Assembly: GCA_964035575.1 (NCBI GenBank)
Contig: OZ037879.1
Coordinates: forward strand, 372,001-436,000
DNA from: Rhynchopus sp. YZ270_cl-10
Taxonomy: Eukaryota > Euglenozoa > Diplonemea > Diplonemida > Diplonemidae
Length of the DNA: 64,000 nt
Reading direction: 5' to 3'
Every line of letters begins with the position of its first letter. Within the stretch, counting starts at the first letter, position 1. The notes below the pieces were generated by a model that worked only from the letters and a program-made list of their open reading frames with translations, did no database searches and was not told the origin of the DNA. Both the position numbers and the translations under genes were made by a program. Below, one piece after another: positions 1 to 11,161 of this stretch.

Positions 1-260
1 TCACTAAGGAAAAAGCGCCCGAATCCGCCCGAAATCTGCATTTCGGGCGTTTTCGGGCAAATTCGGGCGCACAAAATCGCCCGAAATCCGCCCCTAATCC
101 GCCCGAAATGCCCGAAATATATTTCGGGCGGTCCAAGTATGAGTGGTGGGGCCGACGTTGAAAATTGGACAATTTTATGACCTCTTAAATTTCGGAAAAT
201 ATGAGCCCGGTCACTAATAGGCGGCCCATTTCGGTCAAAAATTGTCCCCAAAATCCGGAG
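1..260. repeat. CGCCCGAAAT-motif cluster plus copy of the 45-kb repeat
   Basis: The first 135 bases hold a dense cluster of the word CGCCCGAAAT and its complement ATTTCGGGCG in both orientations, which looks like a subterminal repeat cluster of a transposable element cut by the window edge. Positions about 150-250 match, in reverse complement, part of the 250-bp unit duplicated at 45.27-45.78 kb (shared words include AAAATTGGACAATTTT and GAGCCCGGT). No gene is visible here. Confidence 0.5.
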
Positions 261-583
261 TGTATTATTGACCTTTGTGGGCGACGAGACTGTCCTGTGT
301 GAGGTTAACCTACAGGTTAATTCCATTATGGCGGTGGTTGTTTTGCATCTCTCACACATTATGGATCGACGCACTGGTGAGTCCTTGGCGGTTACTTCGT
401 CTCCTTTCGTCTTATCCGCCTTTTTGGTGGGGATTATTAACACCGTTTTTAGAAATTTTGTGCGAGTTAGGAAAAAATATGAGAGTACCACAGATACTCC
501 AAAGTTAAAAATTCTTGCTTTAATGGAATTTTTGGGCCTCAAACTCGGACATCGGAAATCCATAGGGTCCCCCCTATGGTTTT

Positions 584-963
584 TACACAGTACACAGTAC
601 ACAGTACACAGTACACAGTACACAGTACACAGTACACAGTACACAGTACACAGTACACAGTACACAGTACACAGTACACAGTACACAGTACACAGTACAC
701 AGTACACAGTACACAGTACACAGTACACAGTACACAGTACACAGTACACAGTACACAGTACACAGTACACAGTACACAGTACACAGTACACAGTACACAG
801 TACACAGTACACAGTACACAGTACACAGTACACAGTACACAGTACACAGTACACAGTACACAGTACACAGTACACAGTACACAGTACACAGTACACAGTA
901 CACAGTACACACAGTACACAGTACACAGTACACAGTACACAGTACACAGTACACAGTACACAG
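584..963. repeat. (TACACAG)n 7-bp satellite, about 54 units
   Basis: A nearly perfect array of the 7-mer TACACAG, 380 nt long. One unit near 909 is expanded to TACACACAG and the rest are identical. It runs without a break into a TACAG array. All three frames on both strands stay open, which gives spurious Tyr/Thr/His/Ser/Gln or Cys/Tyr/Val repeat ORFs. Uniformity points to recent or ongoing homogenisation. Confidence 0.97.
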
Positions 964-1073
964 TACAGTACAGTACAGTACAGTACAGTACAGTACAGTA
1001 CAGTACAGTACAGTACAGTACAGTACAGTACAGTACAGTACAGTACAGTACAGTACAGTACAGTACAGTACAG
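964..1073. repeat. (TACAG)n 5-bp satellite, 22 units
   Basis: A perfect array of 22 units that continues directly from the TACACAG block. The unit equals the 7-mer minus one AC dinucleotide. The same junction in the same order is seen at 25.1 kb. Confidence 0.97.
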
Positions 1074-1256
1074 TACTACACTACATATGGCCCCGACGTG
1101 TACGTGTGTGTACTTGTGCTGAAAGTGTGCTGAAATTGTGCCTAATATAGGCACAGTTCAGGTGAGTATGGTGCTAGTTGCGCCCAGCTGTGTTTTGAGT
1201 AAAACGGTACAAAAAACAGGGAAACAAGTGGTAGTGCCACTGGTACAAAACTTTTC

Positions 1257-1348
1257 TAGCGAAGCCACGGTACGCAACATTTCGGGTAGAGCTGTGGGCT
1301 ACCGCTAGTAATTTTTAGCTGCGTCGCAGGCGCACGGTACGCTACTTT
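1257..1348 (+). repeat. Compact GGTACGC repeat (short form)
   Basis: Begins with GCGAAGCCACGGTACGCAAC and ends with GCAGGCGCACGGTACGCTAC. Both ends share the core CACGGTACGC followed by AAC or TAC. The same pair of ends, 90-140 bp apart, recurs at 4571-4708, 41341-41436 and (minus strand) 51587-51710. It is a short non-coding dispersed element. Confidence 0.7.
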
Positions 1349-1550
1349 CTTGAGAGTTGTGAACATGTTGAAAAAAAAAAAGGCAACAAACGAACACGCC
1401 GCGGACTTCCGTCGTCCTCCTCCGCACAGGGGGTGGGGTGGTACGGCCAGCTTGACTCACAGACCCACGCTAGCTAGCCCTCTGCACAGCACACTTTACC
1501 TGACCAGTCCTGCAAAAACCCTGGAAAAAAACACCCCCCTTTTTTTCCCT

Positions 1551-1690
1551 CCAATTCACAACTCTTCACAACTGTTCACAACTATTCACAACTCTTCACA
1601 ATTCTTCACAAAAAAATGGCCAAAAATTATGTTGTGAAAACTTGTGAAAACTTGTGAAGATTGGTGAAGATTGGTGAAAATTTGTATTTT
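1551..1690. repeat. Inverted clusters of TTCACAACT and GTGAAAACTT
   Basis: About six direct units of an 11-mer (TCACAACTNTT) are followed, after about 30 bp, by five units of its near-complement (GTGAAAACTT / GTGAAGATTG). The whole can fold into one long stem. It resembles a subterminal transposase-binding cluster or a replication-type palindrome. No partner end was found. Confidence 0.6.
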
Positions 1691-2690
1691 CCGATACCCC
1701 GGAACACACCATTAACGGTAATTATAGTTTATTTTTGGGACAGAAGAAAGAGACAAATACGATGTAGACCTTTGGGAACGACGCGCTGAAGAGATAATAT
1801 TTGGTCCTCAACAAATAAAAAAAGAAGGAAATGTTGCAAAGAATGAAGTCTCGCGTACACACATCAGAAAAAAAAGGAAAGCAACGCTCTTCGAAAGATG
1901 ACCGCGCTTCTCTCGTGTACATCATTCGAAAAAAGAAAAATGGTCCACAAAAGCACAAAAATATTTCCTACTAATCTCGCTTGTACCTAGGTTTTCATTA
2001 CAAATAAAAACCCCTTGGACTGTGTCAATGGACACATTAAAAGACAGAGGTTGGTGTCGGGGGGGTGGGGGACGGGAGAGCGTGGGTAAAAACCTCTCAT
2101 GACATTGAGAAATAGGTGTGTGGTCTGAGCATGTGTGCTGTGTGTGTGTTTTTTTTTTTTGTTTTTGTAGCAGTGGTGCCAACCCGAAAATTAGCTCCAT
2201 TTGACTACTTTTTTTTAGTGATGTGTGTGCTGTGTGTATTGTGTAAGACCATGCATGCGCCAATGGTGTGTTGTGAGTAAAATTCGTCATTTTTTTTTCT
2301 CTCTTCTCTGTTATGCAATCTGCCGCCATTTTGTTTTGCAATTTTTTCTGAAGGAAGATGCTGATGTTTTTACAAGACTCAAGAGTTCTTTATAGTATTC
2401 AAAGAGAAACAAAAAAAAAAAAAAAAAATGTTACACGAATTTTAGTTGTGTAGCTGTTGGGCGCATGTTGCATATGAATAAAGAGTGTGTGTTTGAAAGC
2501 ATTGGATATGGGGCACTTCCTCAGCAGAATATTGCCCAGTGTGTTGTTGTAGCTTTTTTTATAAATCCGAAACATGATGTGAGTAAATAGAAGCCAAAAA
2601 AAATAAAAAAAATTGAGAACAAAAGGGTAGAGGTCACGCTCCATCGCACTCCAAGATCCCTCTCGTTTTCTTTATTTTATTTTTTTTGGC

Positions 2691-2815
2691 TCCGCACGGC
2701 GGAGTCCGCCCAAAATGGGTGAACTCTTTTGGGCGGAATCTTTAGGGAGAGAGCCGCCTAAAGAGCCCGCCCAAAAGGGTCCGCCCATTTTGGGCGGACT
2801 CCACTGTGCGTTATC
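2691..2815. repeat. Fold-back element with GGAGTCCGCCCAAAATGGG arms
   Basis: The two ends are inverted copies of about 45 bp around the word GGAGTCCGCCCAAAATGGG, with a short centre, so the whole 125 bp is a near-palindrome. This is a MITE-like fold-back element. Its word is similar to, but not the same as, the CGCCCGAAAT cluster at position 1. Confidence 0.65.
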
Positions 2816-4292
2816 ACGTCAAGTTAGAAACGAACAAAAAAAAAAGCTCCCTTTTGAGCTGCAGTGGGTGTGTGATTTGTGTGGAAAAAGTGAACAAAAA
2901 AAAAATAACAAAAAATAAAGCTTTTGTTTTTTGCACTGTTTGTATGAAAGACGGTTCTCCCATCTCTGCTTATTCGAAACAGTTGTAGTGGTTTGGTCTC
3001 CAAAAATATGGGATGGGACAAACGAAACCAATTTCATGTACTTTCCATTCGAGAAAGCACACAAAAAAGGACGTTCCAGAAACGATGCATCAAAGGAAAA
3101 AAAAGTGAAGTTGATATGTGCAAACGCCTCTGGGACGCAGGCACTATGACACCCCACGCAAATAAAATAAGAACGAATGGTGCTTTCGGAAGTCGGTCAA
3201 CGACCTGTCAATATCAGGGGGTGTGTATAAAGTCCCTGTGTCAGCGACCTGTCAATATCGACCCCTCCCGGAGCACCAATGAACTTGAAACAAATACTTC
3301 TCGATTTTCAAAACAAAACAAAACAAAAAATGAAAAATTATATAAAAAGGCTTTAAAGCACAATAAAAAAAAACGGGATGAGGTTCACAGACACAGTCTA
3401 TATTGTGTTTGGACACTTCCCTCCAGAGAGAAAAAAAAATGACATATCATCCACAGATACTGTACGCTTTTTTGGCGCGTCTCTCTATACTTAATATAGG
3501 ATTGATACTGTTGGTGTGTTTTGTTTTTTTTGACAATCTGGTGCTGTGCACAGTGTCATGCAGAGATCCTTTTGCACTTTGCCCTGAGATTACTCTATAC
3601 ACTCATTAAGATAACATAGCAGCTTATTTATGCAAGGCACATCCGACTGACCTACAAACCGTAAATGCAAAAATTTTGAAAACGTAAAATAGTTGGAACA
3701 TATGTTGTACTGTAATGATGTTAGAACGATCGAGCGTTTTTAGGGCAGTTCCAACATTTTTAACGTTCCAGCATATTTACATTTACGGTACTATGTCCAG
3801 CCCCCGGATGAAAGCACAATACAGCTGTTCAAATCCACGCGAGGTACATACGAGCAAATAGTATTTTCAGCATGCAAAGAAAAGGAAAATAAAAACATAT
3901 CAAAAAAAAAAAAAAAAAAATGGTGAATAAATAATAAACACGGGTAGTCTCGGAGAGTGCCTTTTTTTTTTTCTTCTCCTCTGAATTGGAAATGTGCAGA
4001 ACATGAAGAAACAAAGAGTAGTTGAAAACGTATCTCAGTCGAGGTCATGCAAAGGGGTGGGACGTGACAAGCAAAAAAAAGGAAAGAATGAACCTGTGAC
4101 CTACCAAACGTGCCCATTTATATATGTTGTGGTCTCTTTACCTTTCTTACCATTGCAGACTGTTTTTAAACAAAAAACCACATACTGACGCACACTCTTT
4201 TGTGAGCGGAAAGTGTCACGCCGTTCACTCACCTAACCGTGCTCTATCAGATATAAATCATGTAACTTTTTACAAAAAAAAAAAAAAAAGAA
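2816..4292. other. Gene-free stretch with dispersed short repeats
   Basis: No supported gene. It contains a CCGGATGAAAGC-family repeat split by a small TIR element (3620-3820) and two copies of the GCGACCTGTCAATATCGACC word (about 3195-3270), which recurs inverted at about 21306-21335. Long A runs fill the rest. Confidence 0.5.
3658..3791. mobile_element. Small TIR element (CCGTAAATG ends) inserted in a dispersed repeat
   Basis: About 130 bp bounded by ACCGTAAATG and CATTTACGGT, with imperfect inverted similarity continuing about 40 bp inward (GTTGGAAC / GTTCCAAC). It splits a copy of the CCGGATGAAAGC-family repeat: the left part (ATCCGACTGACC) lies before it and the right part (CCCCGGATGAAAGCAC) after it. 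Uninterrupted members at 25.93 and 47.87 kb show the empty arrangement. It is non-autonomous, with no coding capacity. Confidence 0.6.
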
Positions 4293-5181
4293 ATTGGTGT
4301 GGCACGCCCCAAAAAAAAAGTCAACTTTGTGTAGTTCTTATGTAGTTGTTATGTAGTGTAAAAAAAGGGGGGTAAAAAAAATTTTCCCACCCATTGTGTT
4401 AGAGCAGGCCTGACGCTAAACAGCTACAAAAATCGCACGTGGTCCAGGAGAGAGAATCCTGGTTCAACAACAACCGAAGACGGGGAGTGCACGGCCGCAG
4501 CCTCCAAAACCCGTGCGAGAGTATCCCATTTTCCGACTTGCAATGTTCAAGAGCAAGAAGACTTCGAGAAAACTGCGTTCTGGCGAAGCCACGGTACGCA
4601 ACATTTCAAAAAATTGCGCTTAAAAATGCACTTTGTTTTACAGCCAAGCTATGTCATGGGGAGGGTGGAAATGCAAGCTTGCGCCGCAGGCGCACGGTAC
4701 GCTACTTTTTTATTTGACCATATCCTTCTTTCTCTCTCCTCATTGGGTTCTACGAGCTCTGTCCGTCAAATGGTGGGTCACAACATGCAGCAAAGTTCGC
4801 AGCTATGCAAACTGCTCCCACGTTCACTTTGCATTTTTCCTTCAAAAGTCAAGTACTGACCATATTTTACACACAAAACCTGAAAATGGCCTGTATAAAA
4901 CTGATACATGCATTTTAGGTCAAAAATACTCATTTCTCAGCGCAAAGTGACCCCATCACAGCACGCACAGACTCGGAAGAACCGAAAACAAAACAAAAAT
5001 TTCCCGATTTTTTGTAGGCAAAAATTGGTGAAAAAAAATTTCCGCCCCCCGGACCCCCCAAATAAAGGTCACTTATAAAAAATATTTTTTCCCTTAAACA
5101 CCCCCAAAAAAAAGTCGTTTTTGTGTAGTTCTTATGTAGTGTGTACGTACTTGAAAAGTAGGGTAACGTGCCACACCAAGA
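4293..5181. mobile_element. TIR element with TTGGTGTGGCACG ends
   Basis: The left end TTGGTGTGGCACG (4293) is matched by its complement CGTGCCACACCAA (to about 5180). Each end is followed inward by copies of TGTGTAGTTCTTATGTAGT. Inside are a compact GGTACGC repeat (4571-4708) and a 150-bp segment (about 4904-5060) that matches one arm of the big palindrome at 33.8-34.1 kb. Flanks are GAAA-rich, so the target duplication is uncertain. No transposase is seen. Confidence 0.55.
4571..4708 (+). repeat. Compact GGTACGC repeat
   Basis: Same end pair as the copy at 1257 (GCGAAGCCACGGTACGCAAC and GCAGGCGCACGGTACGCTAC) with a longer centre of about 90 bp. It lies inside the TTGGTGTGGCACG element. Confidence 0.7.
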
Positions 5182-6679
5182 AAAGAAAAAAAAAAAACAA
5201 AGCTCAATAAACACTTCATCTGTCATTGGGAGGAACAAACTAAACGTATTCCGGGGGTATATTTACCACACCCCCCAAACTCATTTCCCACTTTGCTAAT
5301 TAGCGTTTTTTTTTTTAGTTCTCATTTTTCATTCGATATTTTTTTGATAAATTGTTGGGGTAGTGTAGTTGCCACAGTTGTGCAATCTCCACTTTCCCTT
5401 TTTTTTTTGTTATAAACACCTCCTACTGGAGGGTGGTTTTGTGAACTCTTTTTTTATTGGGTGATGTAATTGGGTTCTAAAAAAATAAAAGGGGAGAGGA
5501 AACTGCCTTTCTTTAAAAAAAATGGTCGTGGTACTGAATGGGATTTGGGATTTTTTTTTTGGACTGAGTAAAAAAAAACAATACTTTCACATCAAAGAAG
5601 AGAAAGTACAAAGGACGTTCTGTACAGATACATCCAAAACTTGAGTTTGAAATAAAAGAAAAAGGGGGGGAAAAATGGAGAGGTGGGGACTCAGGGGAGA
5701 GGAAGAGAAGGAGGGAGAGGCGGGATCTGGAAGGGGTGAGAAAAAAAAAAAAAAAAACAAAACAAACCAAATGAGTGGTAGTTTTTATGCAGGCATCTCA
5801 GACTGTTCCCCCACCTACCGATGCCAGCCATCCGGATGAAAGCACAAAAAAAAAATCAAAAAAAATACTTCTTTAGAAGATGAATGTAGCCTCACATACA
5901 TCTTGCGGCCTTACAAAAAAAAAAAAAAATCATACGATTCCCACCTGGGGAGATAAAGGATACAAAAAAAAAATACTGAAAAACTTCAAACTTTATGTGC
6001 TTCTCTTTCACACACATCTACAAAAAGAAAATGTGAGTAGAATAAACGCCTCTTGATACGGTACTGATAAAAAAATTTGGTAAGATGAACCTAAGCCATG
6101 GTATATTATAGGTACCCTGGAAAAAAAAAAAATGATGGATGTACCTCACCGGGCACATGCATCTTCCGGAGAGAAAGGGAGAGAAGGGAGAGTGCTGTTT
6201 TGCATAAAAAACACAACAGAAAAGTTGCAAAAGCAACAATAGAAAAAAAAAGAAAAAAATGACTTGAAAAATACAAAACCCTCTCGTGAACAGTGTACCC
6301 TTGATACAATGACCGGTGCACCGGGTGGAAGAAAAATGAAAATCATAAGATGATCCTTAGCCTCTCGTGCTTAGGCACCTTAAACTCAAAAAAAAATATG
6401 AAGATATGAAAAAACCCAAGGCAGACCAAACCTCATATTTATCAAAGACCGAATACAAGAAAATCTTGGAAATGAATGTGACTGTCGTGCACACACATTT
6501 AAAAAAAAAACACACAAAGTAAAAAGTGAAATAGATGCCTCGCGAACCAGCGGAAGACAAAAAAAAGGTGTGGAAAGAATGCGAAAATAAAAATGTCCTT
6601 TTGAGTAAAAGGAAAAAAAAATATATCAAAATAAGCCCCCCTCCCCCTCCCCCTCCTCCCCAACTTAAAAGTAATGGTA

Positions 6680-6712
<33 letters not shown>

Positions 6713-7537
6713 GGTCGAAAAAAAAGAAGAAAAGTTTATAAGATGACCCATAAGCCTCGCTTATTCACCTTTAAAAAAAAAAGTTAAGTCTCTGGAAAAA
6801 TGCAATTCAAAAGAGGGCGTGAAAAAGAGAGAGAGCGTGAGAGAGAGAGAAAACGGGGAGAAGAAGAGGGCTCAAAACGATGAATTGTAAAAACTTCTTT
6901 TATTTGTGTTATATAGACAAGAAAGGATTCCTGCCACTGCCTTTTTTTTGAAAAGCGGGGTTTTTAAAAAAAATTTAGAGATTGCAAACCGGAAAGAAAA
7001 AGAGAAAAAAAAAGGAAAGTTTATAAGATAACCCCAAGCCTCTCGTGCTAAGGGTTATCTTATAGTCACCTTTGTAAAAAAAAAAAAAAAAAAAGATGGC
7101 ACGGTCCGATGATGATGACGATGCCTTTTAAAAAAAAATTTTTTTGGGAGATGTGCCTCGTTACACACCATAAAGGAGAGAAGGGGAAACGCATTCAGTT
7201 CTTTTTTATTTTATTTTGATGATGAGTGAGAGGAACCTAGGGTTTTTCTGGGGCACAGTGCAAAGCTGTTCAAGAAAAAGTTTTGTTTTCTCTCTCATTT
7301 TTTTTTTTTTTGAAGAAAACACCCTCACGAACCCTGGCTCTGAGTGCTGAATGTCATTCAGCAAGAAGAAAAAAAAAGAGGAAAAAAAAAATGGTAAGCC
7401 TAGTTTACCTGTACAATCGCGATATACTTTCTATTCAAGAAAAAAGCATGATATAATGGTGAAACAGACAGACACACCCTTTTTTCATATGTTTTCAAAA
7501 ACAAAACAAAAAATGGAGGGATTTTGAATGGGTTTTT
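5182..7537. other. Gene-free, homopolymer-rich stretch with mini-hairpins
   Basis: No supported gene. It holds a GATAAATTGTTGG-family repeat (5345-5395), a CCGGATGAAAGC-family repeat (5786-5850), mini-hairpins with the CTCTCGT loop (about 6270-6305, 6345-6380 and 7015-7072), a run of more than 30 A (about 6680-6710) and AG-rich simple sequence (6820-6860). The 7015-7072 hairpin is special: ATAACCC and GGGTTAT extend the stem. Confidence 0.55.
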
Positions 7538-9322
7538 TATACATAGCGCTCTAATTAGAGTATTAGGGTATAATTAGAGTCTGGGATTTTGGGCCAAGTC
7601 AGTTAGAGTCCAGTTAGAGTATAATTAGAGTCGCTTTTCTTCAATTAGACTATAATTAGAGTGCAGTTAGAGCATAATTAGACTCTAACTACACTCTAAT
7701 TATAGTCTAATTAGAGTAAAACAACAGGCTTCTTGTAGGTGCAAACGCCGTAAGGAACCGGTTCCCCTAAGGTTCCTCTGTAGGACCCAGGTGCCCAGAT
7801 ACCCACATAGCTGAAAATAAGACTTGGGGAACCGAGTTCTCAGCCGGACTGGGACACAATATGTGAAGGCGCTGTGGTCCGCCTGAAAGCGGGTCGGGGA
7901 CCCGGTCGCGGGAGGGTGGGGGCCTAGTCCTAGTCCTACTGTACCTAGTACCCAGTACCGGGACTCGGCTTATTCTCAGCTATGGGTACCCAGGTACTCA
8001 GACCCGCGCAGTGGCACATGCCCTCAAGTGTGAGTGCCCCATACATTAGGGAATGCGATGCAAAAACTCTATGTGCACCTTCGGTGCAACGCCGCAGACA
8101 GGCCAAGCAGCGTTGGACTCAGAGGAATGCCTGCTGTGCAGGTATCAAACATGAGAAACTCCCAGCAACAAGGGGCGCCTTTTGGCGGGCATTATTGAAG
8201 GTGTTTGGGGTGCAAAATTTTCTACAAATGTTGATGCGCGGGTACAGAAGTGGTGTCTTGTTCTTTCATCTGTAGGAATGTAAATATCAATCGAATTTAA
8301 CTACCACTAAGGGGTCGAAGGGGTAATCCCAGTATCAAAGGCTGTGTTGACGGGAAATCTATAGCGAGCATACGTTCATTTCATCCGAAGAAATACTACT
8401 TATGAACCCAGGAGAGATCCAAGCCTCGCGTTGAACAACTACCCGCGATCGACAATACCAAAGAGAATTCATAACAAAACAACACTGCCCCATACACACT
8501 AAATAGCCATGCTTCAAGTGCATGCCCCTGGGCCAAAATGCCTGTGCTAAAATAGCTATTTCCCTCCCTCCCATAGGTCCCGAGGGATCCCAGAGGGAAA
8601 ATAAAAAATGCAGCGAGGGCCGAAGGCCCGAGGCATTTTTTGTTTTCCCGAGGGGTTCCCGAGGGGCCTTGGGAGGGAGGGATGAGGCTTTACCTCCCGA
8701 CTAGGCACTTTCCCGAGCGTTAAAATGCAAAAAAGTGCTATTTTCCCCCCCCCGGAAAGTGATTTCCCGGGGAGATCACTTTCCCAAAGGGAAAGTAACC
8801 AGTTGGTAAATATGTGGTGCTCAAAACATCAAAATTTTTCGGTTTGTTGCATTTTTGGGCCCATGTGAGCCCAAAAAAAAAATTTTTTTTTGGCTGAAAA
8901 TTGTCTTTGCCAAAAAAAAATTTTTTTGCGGAAAGTAAACTCCCTGGGGTCCGGCCAGGGAGGGAGGGGAAGTGCTAGGGAGGGAGGGAAAGGCAATAAG
9001 ACCACCCACAAGGAGTGTGAATTGTGCACTGGTTTTCTGGGGGAACAAACAATATTTTCTTGTGTCTGGTTCTCTGCAAGCAGAGAACAGACTTTCTGGA
9101 TTACAAAGTCGAATTTCTTGCACTAGCTATGCCCCCTGGGTTGATGGCTATAGCATTGATTGATGTGCCCCTCTTTATTGACCCTCTTATAGGACTCTAA
9201 TTAGACTCTAATTAGAGTCCAGTTAGAGTATTAGAGTTCAGTTAGAGTTTTAAAGACTCTAATTATACTCGAACTGCCGACTCTAATTATCTAGTTAGAG
9301 TCTAAGTGGAGCGCTATGTATA
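7538..9322 (+). mobile_element. TIR element, copy 1 of a tandem trio
   Basis: Bounded by TATACATAGCGCTC and its inverted copy GAGCGCTATGTATA. The outer 150-190 bp at each end are packed with the word TTAGAGT in both orientations (subterminal repeats). The interior carries a cassette (about 7985-9160) shared with the elements at 14 and 38 kb, and a nested polypyrimidine/polypurine element (8559-8991). An ORF of 97 aa (7982-8275) starting MGTQVLRPAQ is conserved among the three copies but matches no family I know. It is non-autonomous as far as can be seen. Confidence 0.85.
8559..8991. mobile_element. Nested element with TTTCCCTCCCTCCC ends (in copy 1)
   Basis: This segment is bounded by TTTCCCTCCCTCCC and GGGAGGGAGGGAAA. 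It is present in copies 1 and 2 of the 1.8-kb element but absent from copy 3 and from the related cassettes at 15.1 and 38.3 kb, so it behaves as an insertion. It holds several CCCGAGGGG-type inverted words, two blocks of CCAAAAAAAATTTTTTTTTGG and no coding region. The empty site reads GCTAAAAAGGCAAC in copy 3. Confidence 0.7.
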
Positions 9323-9349
9323 GTTTTTTTATGAATTTTTTGTTACTTT

Positions 9350-11134
9350 TATACATAGCGCTCTAATTAGAGTATTAGGGTATAATTAGAGTCTGGGATT
9401 TTGGGCCAAGTCAGTTAGAGTCCAGTTAGAGTATAATTAGAGTCGCTTTTCTTCAATTAGACTATAATTAGAGTGCAGTTAGAGCATAATTAGACTCTAA
9501 CTACACTCTAATTATAGTCTAATTAGAGTAAAACAACAGGCTTCTTGTAGGTGCAAACGCCGTAAGGAACCGGTTCCCCTAAGGTTCCTCTGTAGGACCC
9601 AGGTGCCCAGATACCCACATAGCTGAAAATAAGACTTGGGGAACCGAGTTCTCAGCCGGACTGGGACACAATATGTGAAGGCGCTGTGGTCCGCCTGAAA
9701 GCGGGTCGGGGACCCGGTCGCGGGAGGGTGGGGGCCTAGTCCTAGTCCTACTGTACCTAGTACCCAGTACCGGGACTCGGCTTATTCTCAGCTATGGGTA
9801 CCCAGGTACTCAGACCCGCGCAGTGGCACATGCCCTCAAGTGTGAGTGCCCCATACATTAGGGAATGCGATGCAAAAACTCTATGTGCACCTTCGGTGCA
9901 ACGCCGCAGACAGGCCAAGCAGCGTTGGACTCAGAGGAATGCCTGCTGTGCAGGTATCAAACATGAGAAACTCCCAGCAACAAGGGGCGCCTTTTGGCGG
10001 GCATTATTGAAGGTGTTTGGGGTGCAAAATTTTCTACAAATGTTGATGCGCGGGTACAGAAGTGGTGTCTTGTTCTTTCATCTGTAGGAATGTAAATATC
10101 AATCGAATTTAACTACCACTAAGGGGTCGAAGGGGTAATCCCAGTATCAAAGGCTGTGTTGACGGGAAATCTATAGCGAGCATACGTTCATTTCATCCGA
10201 AGAAATACTACTTATGAACCCAGGAGAGATCCAAGCCTCGCGTTGAACAACTACCCGCGATCGACAATACCAAAGAGAATTCATAACAAAACAACACTGC
10301 CCCATACACACTAAATAGCCATGCTTCAAGTGCATGCCCCTGGGCCAAAATGCCTGTGCTAAAATAGCTATTTCCCTCCCTCCCATAGGTCCCGAGGGAT
10401 CCCAGAGGGAAAATAAAAAATGCAGCGAGGGCCGAAGGCCCGAGGCATTTTTTGTTTTCCCGAGGGGTTCCCGAGGGGCCTTGGGAGGGAGGGATGAGGC
10501 TTTACCTCCCGACTAGGCACTTTCCCGAGCGTTAAAATGCAAAAAAGTGCTATTTTCCCCCCCCCGGAAAGTGATTTCCCGGGGAGATCACTTTCCCAAA
10601 GGGAAAGTAACCAGTTGGTAAATATGTGGTGCTCAAAACATCAAAATTTTTCGGTTTGTTGCATTTTTGGGCCCATGTGAGCCCAAAAAAAAAATTTTTT
10701 TTTGGCTGAAAATTGTCTTTGCCAAAAAAAAATTTTTTTGCGGAAAGTAAACTCCCTGGGGTCCGGCCAGGGAGGGAGGGGAAGTGCTAGGGAGGGAGGG
10801 AAAGGCAATAAGACCACCCACAAGGAGTGTGAATTGTGCACTGGTTTTCTGGGGGAACAAACAATATTTTCTTGTGTCTGGTTCTCTGCAAGCAGAGAAC
10901 AGACTTTCTGGATTACAAAGTCGAATTTCTTGCACTAGCTATGCCCCCTGGGTTGATGGCTATAGCATTGATTGATGTGCCCCTCTTTATTGACCCTCTT
11001 ATAGGACTCTAATTAGACTCTAATTAGAGTCCAGTTAGAGTATTAGAGTTCAGTTAGAGTTTTAAAGACTCTAATTATACTCGAACTGCCGACTCTAATT
11101 ATCTAGTTAGAGTCTAAGTGGAGCGCTATGTATA
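9350..11134 (+). mobile_element. TIR element, copy 2 of the tandem trio
   Basis: Essentially identical to copy 1 with a period of 1,812 bp that includes the 27-bp spacer between the copies. The nested element lies at about 10371-10803. I saw no base difference from copy 1 in the stretches compared, which implies a very recent tandem duplication or an assembly duplication. Confidence 0.85.
10371..10803. mobile_element. Nested element with TTTCCCTCCCTCCC ends (in copy 2)
   Basis: Same as the nested element at 8559-8991, carried along by the 1,812-bp duplication. Confidence 0.7.
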
Positions 11135-11161
11135 GTTTTTTTATGAATTTTTTGTTACTTT

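Larger units (their letters stand above)
1074..2690. other. Gene-free repeat-rich stretch
   Basis: No convincing gene. It contains a compact GGTACGC repeat (1257-1348), a TTCACAAC/GTGAA palindromic cluster (1551-1690), one CTCTCGT-type mini-hairpin (about 1890-1925) and long A/T runs. The open frames here are A/T-rich and low in complexity. Confidence 0.6.

Noticed and set aside
584-1133. Long open frames of Tyr/Thr/His/Ser/Gln or Cys/Tyr/Val repeats
   Set aside because: They are products of the TACACAG/TACAG satellite, open in all frames on both strands; the same holds at 17.8-18.4, 24.7-25.6 and 52.1-52.3 kb.
6680-6710. Long A, T, C and G runs as biological signals
   Set aside because: Runs of this kind (also about 13620, 30187, 33033 and 34165) are frequent here and prone to sequencing error; I do not interpret them alone.
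7982-8275. 97-aa conserved ORF in the trio as a real gene
   Set aside because: Conserved because the copies are recent; similarity to the 14- and 38-kb cassettes covers only part of it and no domain is recognised. Kept only as part of the cassette.
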